Origin: a virus
Virus record (IMG/VR): IMGVR_UViG_3300032342_000011
Location: 1-52,529 of that record
Reading direction: 5' to 3' (one strand)
DNA: 52,529 bases
This document shows positions 1-7,961 of this stretch, piece after piece. The translations under genes were made by a program, and so were the position numbers. The notes under the pieces are model-generated. The model made no database searches, had not been told where the DNA came from, and saw nothing but the letters and a program-made list of their open reading frames with translations. Numbering within the stretch: position 1 is the stretch's first letter; the number at the start of each line of letters is the position of its first letter.

Positions 1-177
1 GCTAATAAGATGGTCAATAAGATGTTGTATCTTCTGTTCGATCGGTGTATCGATGTCTTGGTATGTTGAACTCACCCACGGTGAATCACAACAACCACAA
101 GAAGAAATATACAGTTTGTGTTTTACGCAAATTGCTTTGTAGTCTGCTAGAAACATATCAAGTTGTTCACGTGTCAT
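1..177 (-). CDS. Hypothetical protein, N-terminal part only (runs off left edge)
   Basis: The first 59 codons are visible, reading leftwards from ATG at 177-175 with no stop before the window edge. The protein begins MTREQLDMFLADYK and has a cysteine cluster SSCGCCDSP at residues 25-33, which could bind metal. Its start overlaps the stop of the clamp-loader gene as ATGA, so the two are probably translated as a coupled pair. In T4 the gene after 44 is 62, the small clamp-loader subunit, but the visible residues do not look like gp62. No function is assigned. Confidence 0.6.
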   Translation of the reverse strand, partial: MTREQLDMFLADYKAICVKHKLYISSCGCCDSPWVSSTYQDIDTPIEQKIQHLIDHLIS

Positions 178-1151
178 ATTTGTCCCAGTCTAATTAACAT
201 TGCTGCCGTGTTGATCTCTGCATCCGCACAAATCCCGTGCTTATATAGGTGCTCAGCAATAATTGTGATACCTTCTTCCCACTTGTCTGTCTTGGCAAAT
301 TTTGTTGAACGGTGTAGATTCTCATAAAGAAATCTGTATACATCCTCCCATTCGCCATTTGTTACGGTTCCACAGATAACCTTTCGTGCCTCAATCCATC
401 CGTCAACCTCGATTAAATCGAGTAGTTGTAGTTTGTAATCACCTGTCTCTGCAGATGTCGATGTTGGAGAATGTAAAATACCATTAATTGTTCCAAGCTG
501 GATCGAATTTATGATCTTTCGAATGTCTGGATAACCAACAGCAATATATTTGTCAACATCATCGAGGTTGAATTGAACTTTTTCCGCAAGTAGGATTCTT
601 GCAACAAGTTCAGCTATCTCGTCTGTATTGAATGCTTTGAATCTTAATTCCTGACATCTTCCAATAATTGGAGGAATGATCTTGTTAACATAGTTGCACG
701 TGAGGACGAATCGTGCTGTATCGACGTATTCTTCCATTAACATACGAAGAATTGCCTGGCCATTTGGCGTAATGTAGTCGGCTTCTTCTAGAACAACTAC
801 CTTAAAATCACCAAGTGCAAAGGTTGTAACGAATCCTTTAATCTTGTCTCGAATTGTATCAACATTATTCTCATCAGATGCGTTGATTTGCATATGGTCA
901 ATAAGGTTAACACCAAGTTCTTTAAGAAGGATTCTGACGAGTGTTGTTTTCCCCGATCCAGGTACACCCGAGAGTAATAAGTGTGGGATACTTTTTTGAT
1001 CGATCATCTTCTGTATGATCTTGCGATGTTGCTCTGATTGGAATAGGTAACTTGATAAGTCTTTTGGTCGATATTTCTCGACCCATAGTTTTTCTAAACC
1101 TACTGATGAAATTTCTGTACTTTGTTTGAAATTTTGTGGTGTTATTGTCAT
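174..1151 (-). CDS. 44: Sliding-clamp loader large subunit, gp44-like AAA+ ATPase
   Basis: This is a 325-residue clamp-loader ATPase of the RFC small-subunit / T4 gp44 type (T4 gp44 has 319). It uses ATP to open the sliding clamp and load it at primer-template junctions for the replicative polymerase and for late transcription. Visible motifs are the WVEKYRP start at residues 23-29, Walker A GVPGSGKT at 62-69, a Walker B ending LEEAD at 121-125, and an SRC-type arginine finger in GRCQE at 164-168. Walker B normally reads DEAD or DExD; the first acid here is Glu. No strong ribosome-binding site precedes the ATG. A 9-bp hairpin lies 15 bases upstream. The downstream partner gene overlaps by 4 bases. 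Confidence 0.92.
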   Translation of the reverse strand: MTITPQNFKQSTEISSVGLEKLWVEKYRPKDLSSYLFQSEQHRKIIQKMIDQKSIPHLLLSGVPGSGKTTLVRILLKELGVNLIDHMQINASDENNVDTIRDKIKGFVTTFALGDFKVVVLEEADYITPNGQAILRMLMEEYVDTARFVLTCNYVNKIIPPIIGRCQELRFKAFNTDEIAELVARILLAEKVQFNLDDVDKYIAVGYPDIRKIINSIQLGTINGILHSPTSTSAETGDYKLQLLDLIEVDGWIEARKVICGTVTNGEWEDVYRFLYENLHRSTKFAKTDKWEEGITIIAEHLYKHGICADAEINTAAMLIRLGQI

Positions 1152-1165
1152 ATTATTGTTCTAGA

Positions 1166-1188
1166 TAAGATTATATCAAATAATCTTA
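1166..1188. repeat. 9-bp perfect inverted repeat upstream of gene 44
   Basis: TAAGATTAT at 1166-1174 is followed after 5 bases by its exact reverse complement ATAATCTTA at 1180-1188. In the minus-strand transcript this hairpin sits 15 bases before the ATG of the clamp-loader gene and just after the stop of the membrane-protein gene. There is no uridine run after it on either strand, so a translational or processing role is as likely as termination. Confidence 0.5.
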
Positions 1189-1216
1189 CAGGAAAATAAA
1201 AGGAAAATCAAGAGGG

Positions 1217-2353
1217 TTATGGAGTTAATGAAGACCTACGAATTCTTCTTACAGCCTTTGACTTTTGTTCTTCGTGGTGCTTTTTATGCTGTTCTAGATG
1301 TGCCTCAATCTGATGTTTGAGGGTGATATCTTGCGATGATAGTATTGGTTGTTTATTAAGAAGTTCAAGTTCGGCAATAAGAAGTGGTATATCAGTAGTT
1401 TCAACATTAGTAATTCTTTCTGGTTGTTCAACTGGTTGTTGCTTAACTTCAGCTAGCTCAACAATGTCGGGTTCGGGTTCATCAAATGATACTTCACCAT
1501 TGTCATTGGAATTAAGTTCTAATGGCGACGGTTTCACAGAAGTACCAGTATCAATAAGTGATTTTTGGGGTTCGTTTAAAAACAAATCAGGAACTATTGT
1601 AAGTGGATTATTGACTGGTACAGATGGACCCTCTGCATATGATGCCTTTAAGACATCCAGTGAAGACTTCTCTTCCTGTCTAACCTTAATCGCGATGTTT
1701 GTTGCAATTGTTAAAGCAACAGCTAGTGGATCGAATACTATGATCAACATTAAAATTAGCCATTTTGTTGCATCATCAATTGTCATTCCTGAAGCACGAG
1801 CAATGTAAATAATTGGACCTACATGAGCTTCTACCTTGATAACATCTGAACTTAGTTTCTGAATCTCGGTCGTAATTTGTGGTAGTCTTGCATTAATTTG
1901 TTTTGTTTCACTTGCAAACGATTGAATCAATTTTTGACGACCACGAACATACTCGGGAGGAAGTTGTGCTATTTGAGCATCAATTTCTTTCTTTCTCTGT
2001 TGCAATGTCGCTTGTTCTTCTCGAAGTAACTGAATTTGAGTAGTTGTATCTTTATAGTTAATAGTATCTTGTTGGTAGCCAGCACTGAGATATCCAAAAT
2101 GTCCAATTGCGGTAATTACCATCAACAATATAACTGCCGTTACTAAGTATGCTTTTAAACTGTAAAAGATTTTATTCCAGAACTTATACAAAAAAGAGGC
2201 TGTAATTAATTTTCCACACTCGAGTACTATTCCCATTATCACGATGGACCAAAATATACCACCAAAAGTGTGCGCCAATCCCCATACACTAAAAAAAGCC
2301 GAAATGGTTGCAAGCGAAAGGGTCACTGCAACTAACATAGAAATAAATATCAT
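1217..2353 (-). CDS. Four-helix membrane protein with a central coiled coil
   Basis: A 378-residue protein with hydrophobic segments at about residues 2-24, 31-55, 68-90 and 197-222. Between helices 3 and 4 lies a roughly 65-residue stretch rich in Q, E and K (about 105-170) that looks like a coiled coil. The C-terminal 150 residues are polar, acidic and probably cytoplasmic, ending in a basic RRIRRSSLTP tail. This is the layout of an inner-membrane protein with a helical loop. I do not recognise the family. An AAGGAA site precedes the ATG at 2353. Its 5' region abuts the divergent homing endonuclease gene, so its original upstream sequence may have been displaced. Confidence 0.75.
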   Translation of the reverse strand: MIFISMLVAVTLSLATISAFFSVWGLAHTFGGIFWSIVIMGIVLECGKLITASFLYKFWNKIFYSLKAYLVTAVILLMVITAIGHFGYLSAGYQQDTINYKDTTTQIQLLREEQATLQQRKKEIDAQIAQLPPEYVRGRQKLIQSFASETKQINARLPQITTEIQKLSSDVIKVEAHVGPIIYIARASGMTIDDATKWLILMLIIVFDPLAVALTIATNIAIKVRQEEKSSLDVLKASYAEGPSVPVNNPLTIVPDLFLNEPQKSLIDTGTSVKPSPLELNSNDNGEVSFDEPEPDIVELAEVKQQPVEQPERITNVETTDIPLLIAELELLNKQPILSSQDITLKHQIEAHLEQHKKHHEEQKSKAVRRIRRSSLTP

Positions 2354-2372
2354 TGTATTCCTTGCTGGTTAT

Positions 2373-2380
2373 GATAAATA
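2373..2380 (+). promoter_or_regulatory. Late-type promoter element for the homing endonuclease
   Basis: GATAAATA on the plus strand. A T4-type late promoter here would start transcription around 2386-2390, just upstream of the ATG at 2404. This supports the inner start codon of the endonuclease gene. Confidence 0.45.
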
Positions 2381-2403
2381 ATCAAAAATACCCTGTCCTA
2401 TAT

Positions 2404-3318
2404 ATGAACAAACTAAAGTCATTAACACAACTTATAAGCGAATGTAAAAACGTTCACGGTGATAAGTATGATTATTCACGTGTCGTATATAAAGGTACAC
2501 ACGTGAAAGTCACAATCGTTTGTTATGTTCACGGTGAGTTTAAACAAGCACCAGTCTCTCATATAAGCTTACGACAAGGCTGTCCACAGTGTTATGGGAA
2601 TAAAAAGAAGACAACTGTCGACTTTATACGAGATGCTATTGAGGTACACAGAACAAAATACTCTTATGACTTTGTAGACTATAAAAATAGTGACACAAAA
2701 GTCACAATTGTTTGCCCATTGCATGGAAAATTTGATCAGACTCCTAAAAATCATATTATTCGAAAATCGGGCTGTCCGTGGTGCGTTAATCGTGCCAGAT
2801 TATCAACAGAACAGTTTGTTGTGAGAGCACAAACGATACATAGTTACGATTTTGATTACAGTCAAGTTGTTTACCAAAATATGACAACACCCGTGGTAAT
2901 AATTTGTCCATTTCATGGTCCATGGAAAACTTTACCAACAATTCATCTACATAGTAATACTGGATGTCCAATATGTTCAACTTCAAAGGGGGAAAAACGA
3001 ATTCGGGCGTTTCTTGAAAGTAACAATATTAAGTTTATTCCTCAATATAGTCCAAAGGATTTGACAAACATTACAAAAAAGGCACACTATAGATATGACT
3101 TTTATTTGCCTGATCATAATATCTTAGTGGAATTCGACGGTCTTCAGCATCAGAAATTTGTTCAGAGATGGCATAAGACAGAAGAAGGTTTTGTAAGATC
3201 AAAACAAAGAGACACCATTAAAACACAATATGCTGCTAGTAAAAATATCCAGCTTATTAGGATACCATACAAGAACATGGATATGATTGATCAGATATTG
3301 ACAGAAGAATTATTGTAG
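2404..3318 (+). CDS. Free-standing EDxHD (Vsr-like) homing endonuclease with three DUF723-type zinc repeats
   Basis: The protein has three repeats of about 50 residues. Each has a VHG/KYDYS-like start, a core (I)VC..HG.F...P..H, and an ending GCP.C. These are DUF723-like treble-clef DNA-binding modules. The C-terminal part has the Vsr-type nuclease pattern: GEKRIRAFLE, then YDFYLP, then VEFDGLQHQ, then a basic R.DTIKTQYA and IQLIRIPY. This is the arrangement of the I-Bth0305I family (EDxHD). It is encoded opposite to all neighbours and its 3' end overlaps the GroES-like gene by 9 bases, as expected for a mobile inserted gene. The frame is open from TTG 2353 and ATG 2371; ATG 2404 is chosen because of the promoter motif at 2373. 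No Shine-Dalgarno sequence is evident. Confidence 0.82.
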   Translation: MNKLKSLTQLISECKNVHGDKYDYSRVVYKGTHVKVTIVCYVHGEFKQAPVSHISLRQGCPQCYGNKKKTTVDFIRDAIEVHRTKYSYDFVDYKNSDTKVTIVCPLHGKFDQTPKNHIIRKSGCPWCVNRARLSTEQFVVRAQTIHSYDFDYSQVVYQNMTTPVVIICPFHGPWKTLPTIHLHSNTGCPICSTSKGEKRIRAFLESNNIKFIPQYSPKDLTNITKKAHYRYDFYLPDHNILVEFDGLQHQKFVQRWHKTEEGFVRSKQRDTIKTQYAASKNIQLIRIPYKNMDMIDQILTEELL

Positions 3319-3615
3319 ACTATCTCCGTCGATTGCTACAATATCTTGGTACGTTGTCCGCCAAATCTTAATATCGTCATATGACATTCCAGGAGTCCAT
3401 CGTAGTGGTGCAATTAAAACATCAACGCCTGGTTTAATGCGGTCATCTGTGATACGAGACCCAAAAGCGATAACCTTACCCCATCGACAGTGAGTTGCTG
3501 ATCTTTGAAAATCCGGGATCAATAAAATCCCACTTTCTCTTCTTTCTGTAAATTTCCCACCAACGATACCATCGTAGAATGCGAACAGAATATTATCACC
3601 GACTGGTGCCAACAT
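3310..3615 (-). CDS. GroES-like co-chaperonin (gp31 analogue)
   Basis: A 101-residue protein with the Cpn10 outline. It starts LAPVGDNILFAF, has the mobile-loop-like TERRESGILLIP at about residues 20-31, then GKVIAFG, then GVDVLIAPLRW, and ends near DIVAI. T4 gp31 replaces host GroES so that the capsid protein can be folded by GroEL, and that role is inferred here. The frame extends to 3666, but ATG 3615 is preceded by AGGGAA and begins the fold directly, so it is preferred. It lies downstream of a 77-residue gene and of the late promoter at 3885. Similarity is moderate; the mobile loop and the fold boundaries fit. Confidence 0.72.
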   Translation of the reverse strand: MLAPVGDNILFAFYDGIVGGKFTERRESGILLIPDFQRSATHCRWGKVIAFGSRITDDRIKPGVDVLIAPLRWTPGMSYDDIKIWRTTYQDIVAIDGDSLQ

Positions 3616-3628
3616 ATAAAATTCCCTT

Positions 3629-3862
3629 TTACTTTGTTTCTTGTGATAACTTTGGATCAACTTCAATCGGTGCTACAGCTACGACAGTTGTGTCTTTTGT
3701 ACGCTTTTTGCGTCTCTGTCGACGTGCTGTTAGATCCTCACTTTTTTGCAAGATGAGTTCTTGAGCTCCAGATATAGTAGCTCCTTCAAGTTGTGCTTTA
3801 ATTCTCAAGAGGTCGAAGTCTACTTCAATGCCTCTTGCACTACGAACGATACGACGTGCCAT
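3629..3862 (-). CDS. Small basic hypothetical protein
   Basis: A 77-residue protein beginning MARRIVRSARGIEVDFDLL, with a strongly basic stretch ARRQRRKKRTK at about residues 46-56. A TAGGAG site lies upstream, and the ATAAATA element at 3885-3891 makes it the first gene of a short unit with the GroES-like gene. The basic segment suggests nucleic-acid or capsid binding, but this is inference. I do not recognise the family. Confidence 0.65.
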   Translation of the reverse strand: MARRIVRSARGIEVDFDLLRIKAQLEGATISGAQELILQKSEDLTARRQRRKKRTKDTTVVAVAPIEVDPKLSQETK

Positions 3863-3884
3863 AATTACACTCCTAGGTCGTAAT

Positions 3885-3891
3885 TATTTAT
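3885..3891 (-). promoter_or_regulatory. Late-type promoter element ATAAATA
   Basis: ATAAATA on the minus strand immediately follows the stop codon of the PolIII-like gene (3892-3894) and lies 23 bases upstream of the ATG at 3862. The position fits a late promoter for the 77-residue and GroES-like genes. Confidence 0.5.
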
Positions 3892-4437
3892 TCAGGGTTT
3901 TATGAAGTCTTCAATATCCAAATCGTGTTCAACACTATCAATATCGTGAACTTCAAGTAAGTACAACACATAGGAGGACACACTACTTCCTCGACCCACA
4001 CCCCAAACAATATTATGTGTCTTGAAGGTATCTATAATATACACCATCAATCTCAAAACATTGTACAAATTGTGTTGTTTATATAACTCCAATTCTTGTG
4101 CGATCCGTAGTTCTCTTTTCTCAATTTCTGCTACTGTCAACCCATCAAAGTGAAACTCTGAATAGAACTTTGTTACAATATAATCAACGACATCGAGCGT
4201 CTTGTACTTTTCAGGTATGTTCCACGAGAAGTCTAGATCGTTACAATGTGGTTTTACAGTAATTCGTTTATCAACCCCAACAAGTTTATTGTACTTATCA
4301 AGTTCAGTATTGATAGAACTAACAAATACATTGTCTAAATTTCGTTTACGTTTGACAAGGTCAAGTAACACAGATGGGTCAACTGTTGTTGACCCATCAA
4401 ACCAGAGTTTTCTATCTGTTAGAGATGTGTACATCAT
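3892..4437 (-). CDS. Orphan DNA polymerase III alpha (DnaE)-like fragment, lacking the catalytic aspartates
   Basis: A 181-residue protein whose second half matches the part of bacterial DnaE that leads into the palm domain: a W.IP..Y....DY segment near residue 72, ELRIAQELELYKQ at 109-121, a helix ending in TFKTHNIVWG, then GVGRGSS at 146-152 and YLLEVHDID. In DnaE this is GxGRGSxxGS...YxLxITDIDP, followed by (L)FERFLNP and then the catalytic PDFDxD motif. Here the frame stops right after EDFIKP, so the catalytic aspartates are absent and polymerase activity is not expected. The GRGS loop contacts phosphate in DnaE. A role in binding DNA or the host replisome is inference. The start overlaps the upstream stop as ATGA. 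Confidence 0.72.
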   Translation of the reverse strand: MMYTSLTDRKLWFDGSTTVDPSVLLDLVKRKRNLDNVFVSSINTELDKYNKLVGVDKRITVKPHCNDLDFSWNIPEKYKTLDVVDYIVTKFYSEFHFDGLTVAEIEKRELRIAQELELYKQHNLYNVLRLMVYIIDTFKTHNIVWGVGRGSSVSSYVLYLLEVHDIDSVEHDLDIEDFIKP

Positions 4438-4934
4438 AAAAACTGTCTTGGTTGATAATTGGCTCCAGATAAGTCTGATGGGGTAGTCTCATTCCCGAGT
4501 CCACCAAGTGATGGTGGTGCATCAACACGAGCAGTAGGACCACCTGTTGGCATTGTAGTTGACATCTTTGGAAGATTCGTCGGTCGAAGATGTTCTGGAA
4601 GGTTCGCAAATGCTGATGGTGGTGGCATTAGAGGAGCATCTGCTCGATCGAGTGGTATCTCACCAGAAATAAATCCTGGTGGTACTGCTGATGGGGAAGC
4701 TGACACACTCGATCGACGATTTGCAATGTCAGCTTGTTGCTTTACAGTTTGTAATTGTTCGTTTACTCGTTGTTGAACGAGTTGATCAATAGATGTGCCT
4801 AACCCCTCAACACTATCAATCTTCGCACGAATTTTAATCCATTGATCTCGACTTGGAGACCAATCATCTGGTTGCATATCTTCAATACCAGATAACCAAG
4901 CTCTAAATTCAATCATTGTTATCTTATTGTTCAT
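4434..4934 (-). CDS. Hypothetical protein with structured N-terminus and Pro/Ser-rich tail
   Basis: A 166-residue protein. Residues 7-65 (IEFRAWLSGIEDM, then W.PSRDQWIKIRAKI) look like a compact helical domain of a kind seen in other T4-like marine phages. Residues 75-166 are rich in P, S, G and A with no clear fold. It overlaps the PolIII-like gene by 4 bases. An ATAAATA element lies 44 bases upstream inside the 3' end of the peptidase gene. Function unknown. Confidence 0.65.
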   Translation of the reverse strand: MNNKITMIEFRAWLSGIEDMQPDDWSPSRDQWIKIRAKIDSVEGLGTSIDQLVQQRVNEQLQTVKQQADIANRRSSVSASPSAVPPGFISGEIPLDRADAPLMPPPSAFANLPEHLRPTNLPKMSTTMPTGGPTARVDAPPSLGGLGNETTPSDLSGANYQPRQFL

Positions 4935-4948
4935 AATTTCATCCTATT

Positions 4949-5461
4949 TCATCCTATTTCAAACTTTTGTTTCCTGTTATTTATCAACGAAAAACTCACA
5001 TGAACCCATCCACTCATTGGATCATTTGGTCGGAAATACTCAAGAATCAGTTGATCATATGCAGGTATGTTTTTCTCAACCCAATCTGCAAGTACAGGAT
5101 TTGGAACTCCAGGGATTTGAACGTCAACAGCTTCACCTTTTGGATGGCTCTTGAGAGCAAAATACTGTTTCCATGATTCAGCATTTGCTTTGATTCCCTT
5201 TCGGGCGCACCATGTTTTCCAAGCAGCATCGTTGATTGCTTTTTCGAGTTTCTCACCACGATACCATGATGTTGGTGCAAATGGTATTCCGAAATGTTCA
5301 CGAATTGGATCGAGAACGTTAACAGCAACGGCTTGAGCTGCTACGAGAGTTGGTTGTGTTGGTGTATTATCAATCATTAGACGAGTTGCAGTATCAGACT
5401 TTGCAATCTCATACATCTTGAAGTATCTGCTTATTGGTTTTGTTGGATCATATATTAACAT
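4949..5461 (-). CDS. M15-family zinc D,D-peptidase, probable cell-wall hydrolase
   Basis: A 170-residue protein of the M15 (VanX / D-Ala-D-Ala peptidase / phage endolysin) family. It cuts peptide cross-links of peptidoglycan. Visible are SWYR at 65-68, SHPKGEAVDV at 105-114 giving zinc ligands His106 and Asp113, a likely catalytic Glu141 in LILEYF, and the third ligand His154 in GWVHVSF. There is no signal peptide, so release would need a holin, or the enzyme may be virion-borne. A GGAGATAAAC site precedes the ATG. It is followed by the 166-residue hypothetical gene. Confidence 0.85.
   Translation of the reverse strand: MLIYDPTKPISRYFKMYEIAKSDTATRLMIDNTPTQPTLVAAQAVAVNVLDPIREHFGIPFAPTSWYRGEKLEKAINDAAWKTWCARKGIKANAESWKQYFALKSHPKGEAVDVQIPGVPNPVLADWVEKNIPAYDQLILEYFRPNDPMSGWVHVSFSLINNRKQKFEIG
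4978..4984 (-). promoter_or_regulatory. Possible late-type promoter element ATAAATA
   Basis: ATAAATA lies 44 bases upstream of the ATG at 4934 but inside the coding end of the M15 peptidase gene, where it also encodes Ile-Asn-Asn. It may be coincidental. Two tandem copies of CATCCTATTT follow at 4940-4959. Confidence 0.3.
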
Positions 5462-5491
5462 GTTTATCTCCAGGTTGGATTAGTTCTTGCA

Positions 5492-5977
5492 TCATAATAG
5501 GTCTCCGACGATTTTGTCTTTCAAATACTTATTATAGACATCCGTTGGTGAAACGTTTATCCAAAGGTGTTCAGCAACAGGATGGCATAACATTTGGTGT
5601 TTGTTTAATGAAGGACCAATATTACGATTGAGTTGCGTATAGTCGACGGCAATTACACTTGCTCCGAGTGGTTTATTAACATAAGGACCACCGATAAGTG
5701 CTGTAAATTGACGACCTGGTAGGTCTCTAATTTTTACTGTATCAAGTTGCATTGTCTCCTGATCATAGACAAGCAAGTACCAAATTGTTGGAAGGATTAT
5801 ATCAAATCCTTCAATTCTTATTGTTAGTGCTGGACATGTAATCTCTTCCAAAATTGGAATTGGAGCAAGACAGTAGTCCATTAGAGAAAGATTCAGTATC
5901 CACATATGTCTTGTCACAAGAGGAGTGTACATTGACTCTATTATTATAGGTTTTGTGGCATCGTCAAATATCATCAT
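5492..5977 (-). CDS. Hypothetical protein in the uvsW operon
   Basis: A 161-residue protein starting MMIFDDATKPIIIESMYTP. It is rich in hydrophobic beta-like stretches, with no membrane helix or known motif. Its start overlaps the uvsW stop as ATGA, so it is the last member of the recombination operon in this direction. I do not recognise it. Confidence 0.65.
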   Translation of the reverse strand: MMIFDDATKPIIIESMYTPLVTRHMWILNLSLMDYCLAPIPILEEITCPALTIRIEGFDIILPTIWYLLVYDQETMQLDTVKIRDLPGRQFTALIGGPYVNKPLGASVIAVDYTQLNRNIGPSLNKHQMLCHPVAEHLWINVSPTDVYNKYLKDKIVGDLL

Positions 5978-7491
5978 TTTTGGTCACCAAATCCTGAAAA
6001 GAATTCTCGTTCAAGCCCTGTTGTTTCTTTTGAGTAGTAATCAACGGTATACTTCTTGAACGGATAGTTTGCTTCTTGGTAATACTTTATTCTTTTCTGC
6101 AGATGCTGCTTACTATACTTGAGATCACTACAAATGTCAATGACATCCACGTGATTTTTATCTTTACTCTTTCGAAGTCCACGTCCAATTGCTTGAATCG
6201 TTCGAATAAAAGACTTTCCCATATCAACGAGAACAAGATTAAAAATTCGATCAATGTTAATTCCGACGCCAGCAATCTGCACTGTTGCTATGACAACAAG
6301 ATTGTTATTGTGTTCAAAAAGATCGAATACCTCTTGTCTTGTTTCACGATCCGTTTTTCCTGAGATGAATCTCGACTCAGGAATTATCTTATGTAACTTG
6401 CGCCCAAAAGGAACCGATGTTACAAGACACAAAACATTTCCTTTATGTCTTTGGCTCTTCTCCACCAAAAAGTCAGCAATCCAACTTCGTCGGTCATCAT
6501 TGAGTTCGAGGAACTGCTTCTCAAGTTCATATGTTGTGATCTTTGTGTCGAGATCATAATCATCTACAACGATTTGATCATTAAGTTGCATTGTATGAAC
6601 ATTTAATGTTGCTAACCATCCTTCTGTGATTAGGTCATCTGCAGTAACAGAGAACAATACGTCACCGAGAGCAACCTTAACTGCAAGTTTGTCAGCAGGT
6701 GCTTTCGGAAGAGTTCCTGTTAGACCAATACGGTATGGAATGTGGGCGCCATGGTTGTTAAGAAGTTCAGTAAGGACGCTACTTTTTACTTTATGACACT
6801 CGTCCACTACTACTACTTGAAACTCTTTTAGTACATGTGGGATATTTTTCAATGACTGCCATGTTGTCACCACATGTGTGTGTTTATAGTCCTTAATACT
6901 TGCTGATATTTCGCTAACGTCAAGATTGAAGAACTTGAATTCAGAAACAGTTCTATCAATTAGTGAAAGATTTGGTACAATCGTAATTGTCTTTAGACCC
7001 TGTTTTGCGTAGACATCAACAATACATGCATTTACAGATGTTTTTCCAGCTCCAGTTCCAGCAATAATAATTCCTTTACCTTCAGTAAGGGCATGGTTAA
7101 TTGCATCAACTTGATACCATCGCAATTGATATGGTTCGTTAGTTTTTGGATCTATGAACTCAGAAAAATAGTCACAATCAATTGGATCAATCTCAAGTCC
7201 CTTATGAACACGACGATCGTCAAGTTCTATTTCGTAACCAAATGCAATAACCTTTGGAACGATTTCAGGGAGTAGGTATTGATATGTCTTTCCAGTTTTC
7301 TGAAAAAACCGAATATTGCCGTCCCATTTCTTCAACTTGTATGAAGGAGCGAAAAAGTAGTTTTCCGCACGAACCCCGTACTCCTTATAGAAGTATTCGA
7401 TTTGATCTGGATGTAGACCAGTTATAAAGCAATTGACCTCATCAGTTAGGACTATTTTAGATTTCTTGGTATGTGTTTTCTCTACAATCAT
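5974..7491 (-). CDS. uvsW: UvsW-type superfamily 2 DNA helicase
   Basis: A 505-residue helicase. The N-terminal 120 residues match the small UvsW-specific domain. Walker A GTGAGKT is at 145-151, the DECH box at 231-234, motif III in LTGTLPKAP, and the C-terminal domain carries IQAIGRGLRK (motif VI). In T4, UvsW unwinds and migrates branched recombination intermediates and R-loops and switches origin-dependent replication to recombination-dependent replication. It is coupled to uvsY upstream by an ATGA overlap, an arrangement that fits joint action in strand exchange. Confidence 0.93.
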   Translation of the reverse strand: MIVEKTHTKKSKIVLTDEVNCFITGLHPDQIEYFYKEYGVRAENYFFAPSYKLKKWDGNIRFFQKTGKTYQYLLPEIVPKVIAFGYEIELDDRRVHKGLEIDPIDCDYFSEFIDPKTNEPYQLRWYQVDAINHALTEGKGIIIAGTGAGKTSVNACIVDVYAKQGLKTITIVPNLSLIDRTVSEFKFFNLDVSEISASIKDYKHTHVVTTWQSLKNIPHVLKEFQVVVVDECHKVKSSVLTELLNNHGAHIPYRIGLTGTLPKAPADKLAVKVALGDVLFSVTADDLITEGWLATLNVHTMQLNDQIVVDDYDLDTKITTYELEKQFLELNDDRRSWIADFLVEKSQRHKGNVLCLVTSVPFGRKLHKIIPESRFISGKTDRETRQEVFDLFEHNNNLVVIATVQIAGVGINIDRIFNLVLVDMGKSFIRTIQAIGRGLRKSKDKNHVDVIDICSDLKYSKQHLQKRIKYYQEANYPFKKYTVDYYSKETTGLEREFFSGFGDQK

Positions 7492-7961
7492 GTTATCATG
7501 TAGTCACTTGCCTCAGCGATCTTGAGTCGTGTTACGTTGTTTAACGCATACCCTCTCGTCTCAAACGCTTTGACAATCTCGTCATATTGATCATATCGTT
7601 CTTTGACAGCAAGAAACAGTGAAAGTTGTTTAACATATCTGTTGTCACTCTTTGTATACTGTGTTTTATCACGCCAGTCTAGATCGACGTTAAATCCTTC
7701 TGTGTACTCTCTCCACACTGATCCATGTGCTGAATCAAGTTGACCTTCCATAAACTTTACAATCGCTGCAAGTTCTGCACGTTTCCGTGCATATTCATAG
7801 TAGTATGATGCTTGCTCAATATTAGCACGCTCAATCGTTTTACCTTTGATTCTTATACGCGATTCAACTTCAACCTCATCAATGTTATAAAGTACTAGAA
7901 CATCAGGAAGGTTTGTTAAACTTTCACGTAAAGCTTCAATTGATTCAAGTGCTTGACTCAA
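7488..7961 (-). CDS. uvsY: UvsY-like recombination mediator
   Basis: A 157-residue, highly charged helical protein (T4 UvsY has 137). It shares the UvsY outline: an aromatic/charged helix YYYEYARKRAELAAIVKF, a central YTKSDNRYV and a C-terminal AFETRGYALNNVTRLKI segment typical of the family. UvsY loads UvsX onto gp32-coated single-stranded DNA. Position between uvsX and uvsW supports the call. Both ends overlap neighbours as ATGA. Confidence 0.82.
   Translation of the reverse strand: MSQALESIEALRESLTNLPDVLVLYNIDEVEVESRIRIKGKTIERANIEQASYYYEYARKRAELAAIVKFMEGQLDSAHGSVWREYTEGFNVDLDWRDKTQYTKSDNRYVKQLSLFLAVKERYDQYDEIVKAFETRGYALNNVTRLKIAEASDYMIT

Noticed and set aside
1-177. Gene after the clamp loader taken as gene 62
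   Set aside because: The position fits T4 gene order, but the visible 59 residues with a Cys cluster do not resemble gp62, so no symbol is given.
1317-1808. Plus-strand frame of 163 codons opposite the membrane protein
   Set aside because: Low-complexity serine-rich antisense product, no ribosome-binding site, and the minus-strand frame has coherent membrane segments.
2353-2403. Upstream TTG 2353 and ATG 2371 starts for the homing endonuclease
   Set aside because: They lie upstream of or within the predicted late promoter, and the extra residues add nothing to the first DUF723-like repeat. ATG 2371 cannot be fully excluded.
4459-4776. Plus-strand frame of 105 codons opposite the 166-residue hypothetical gene
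   Set aside because: It mirrors a Pro/Ser-rich coding region and has no start signal; the minus-strand gene is coupled to its neighbour.
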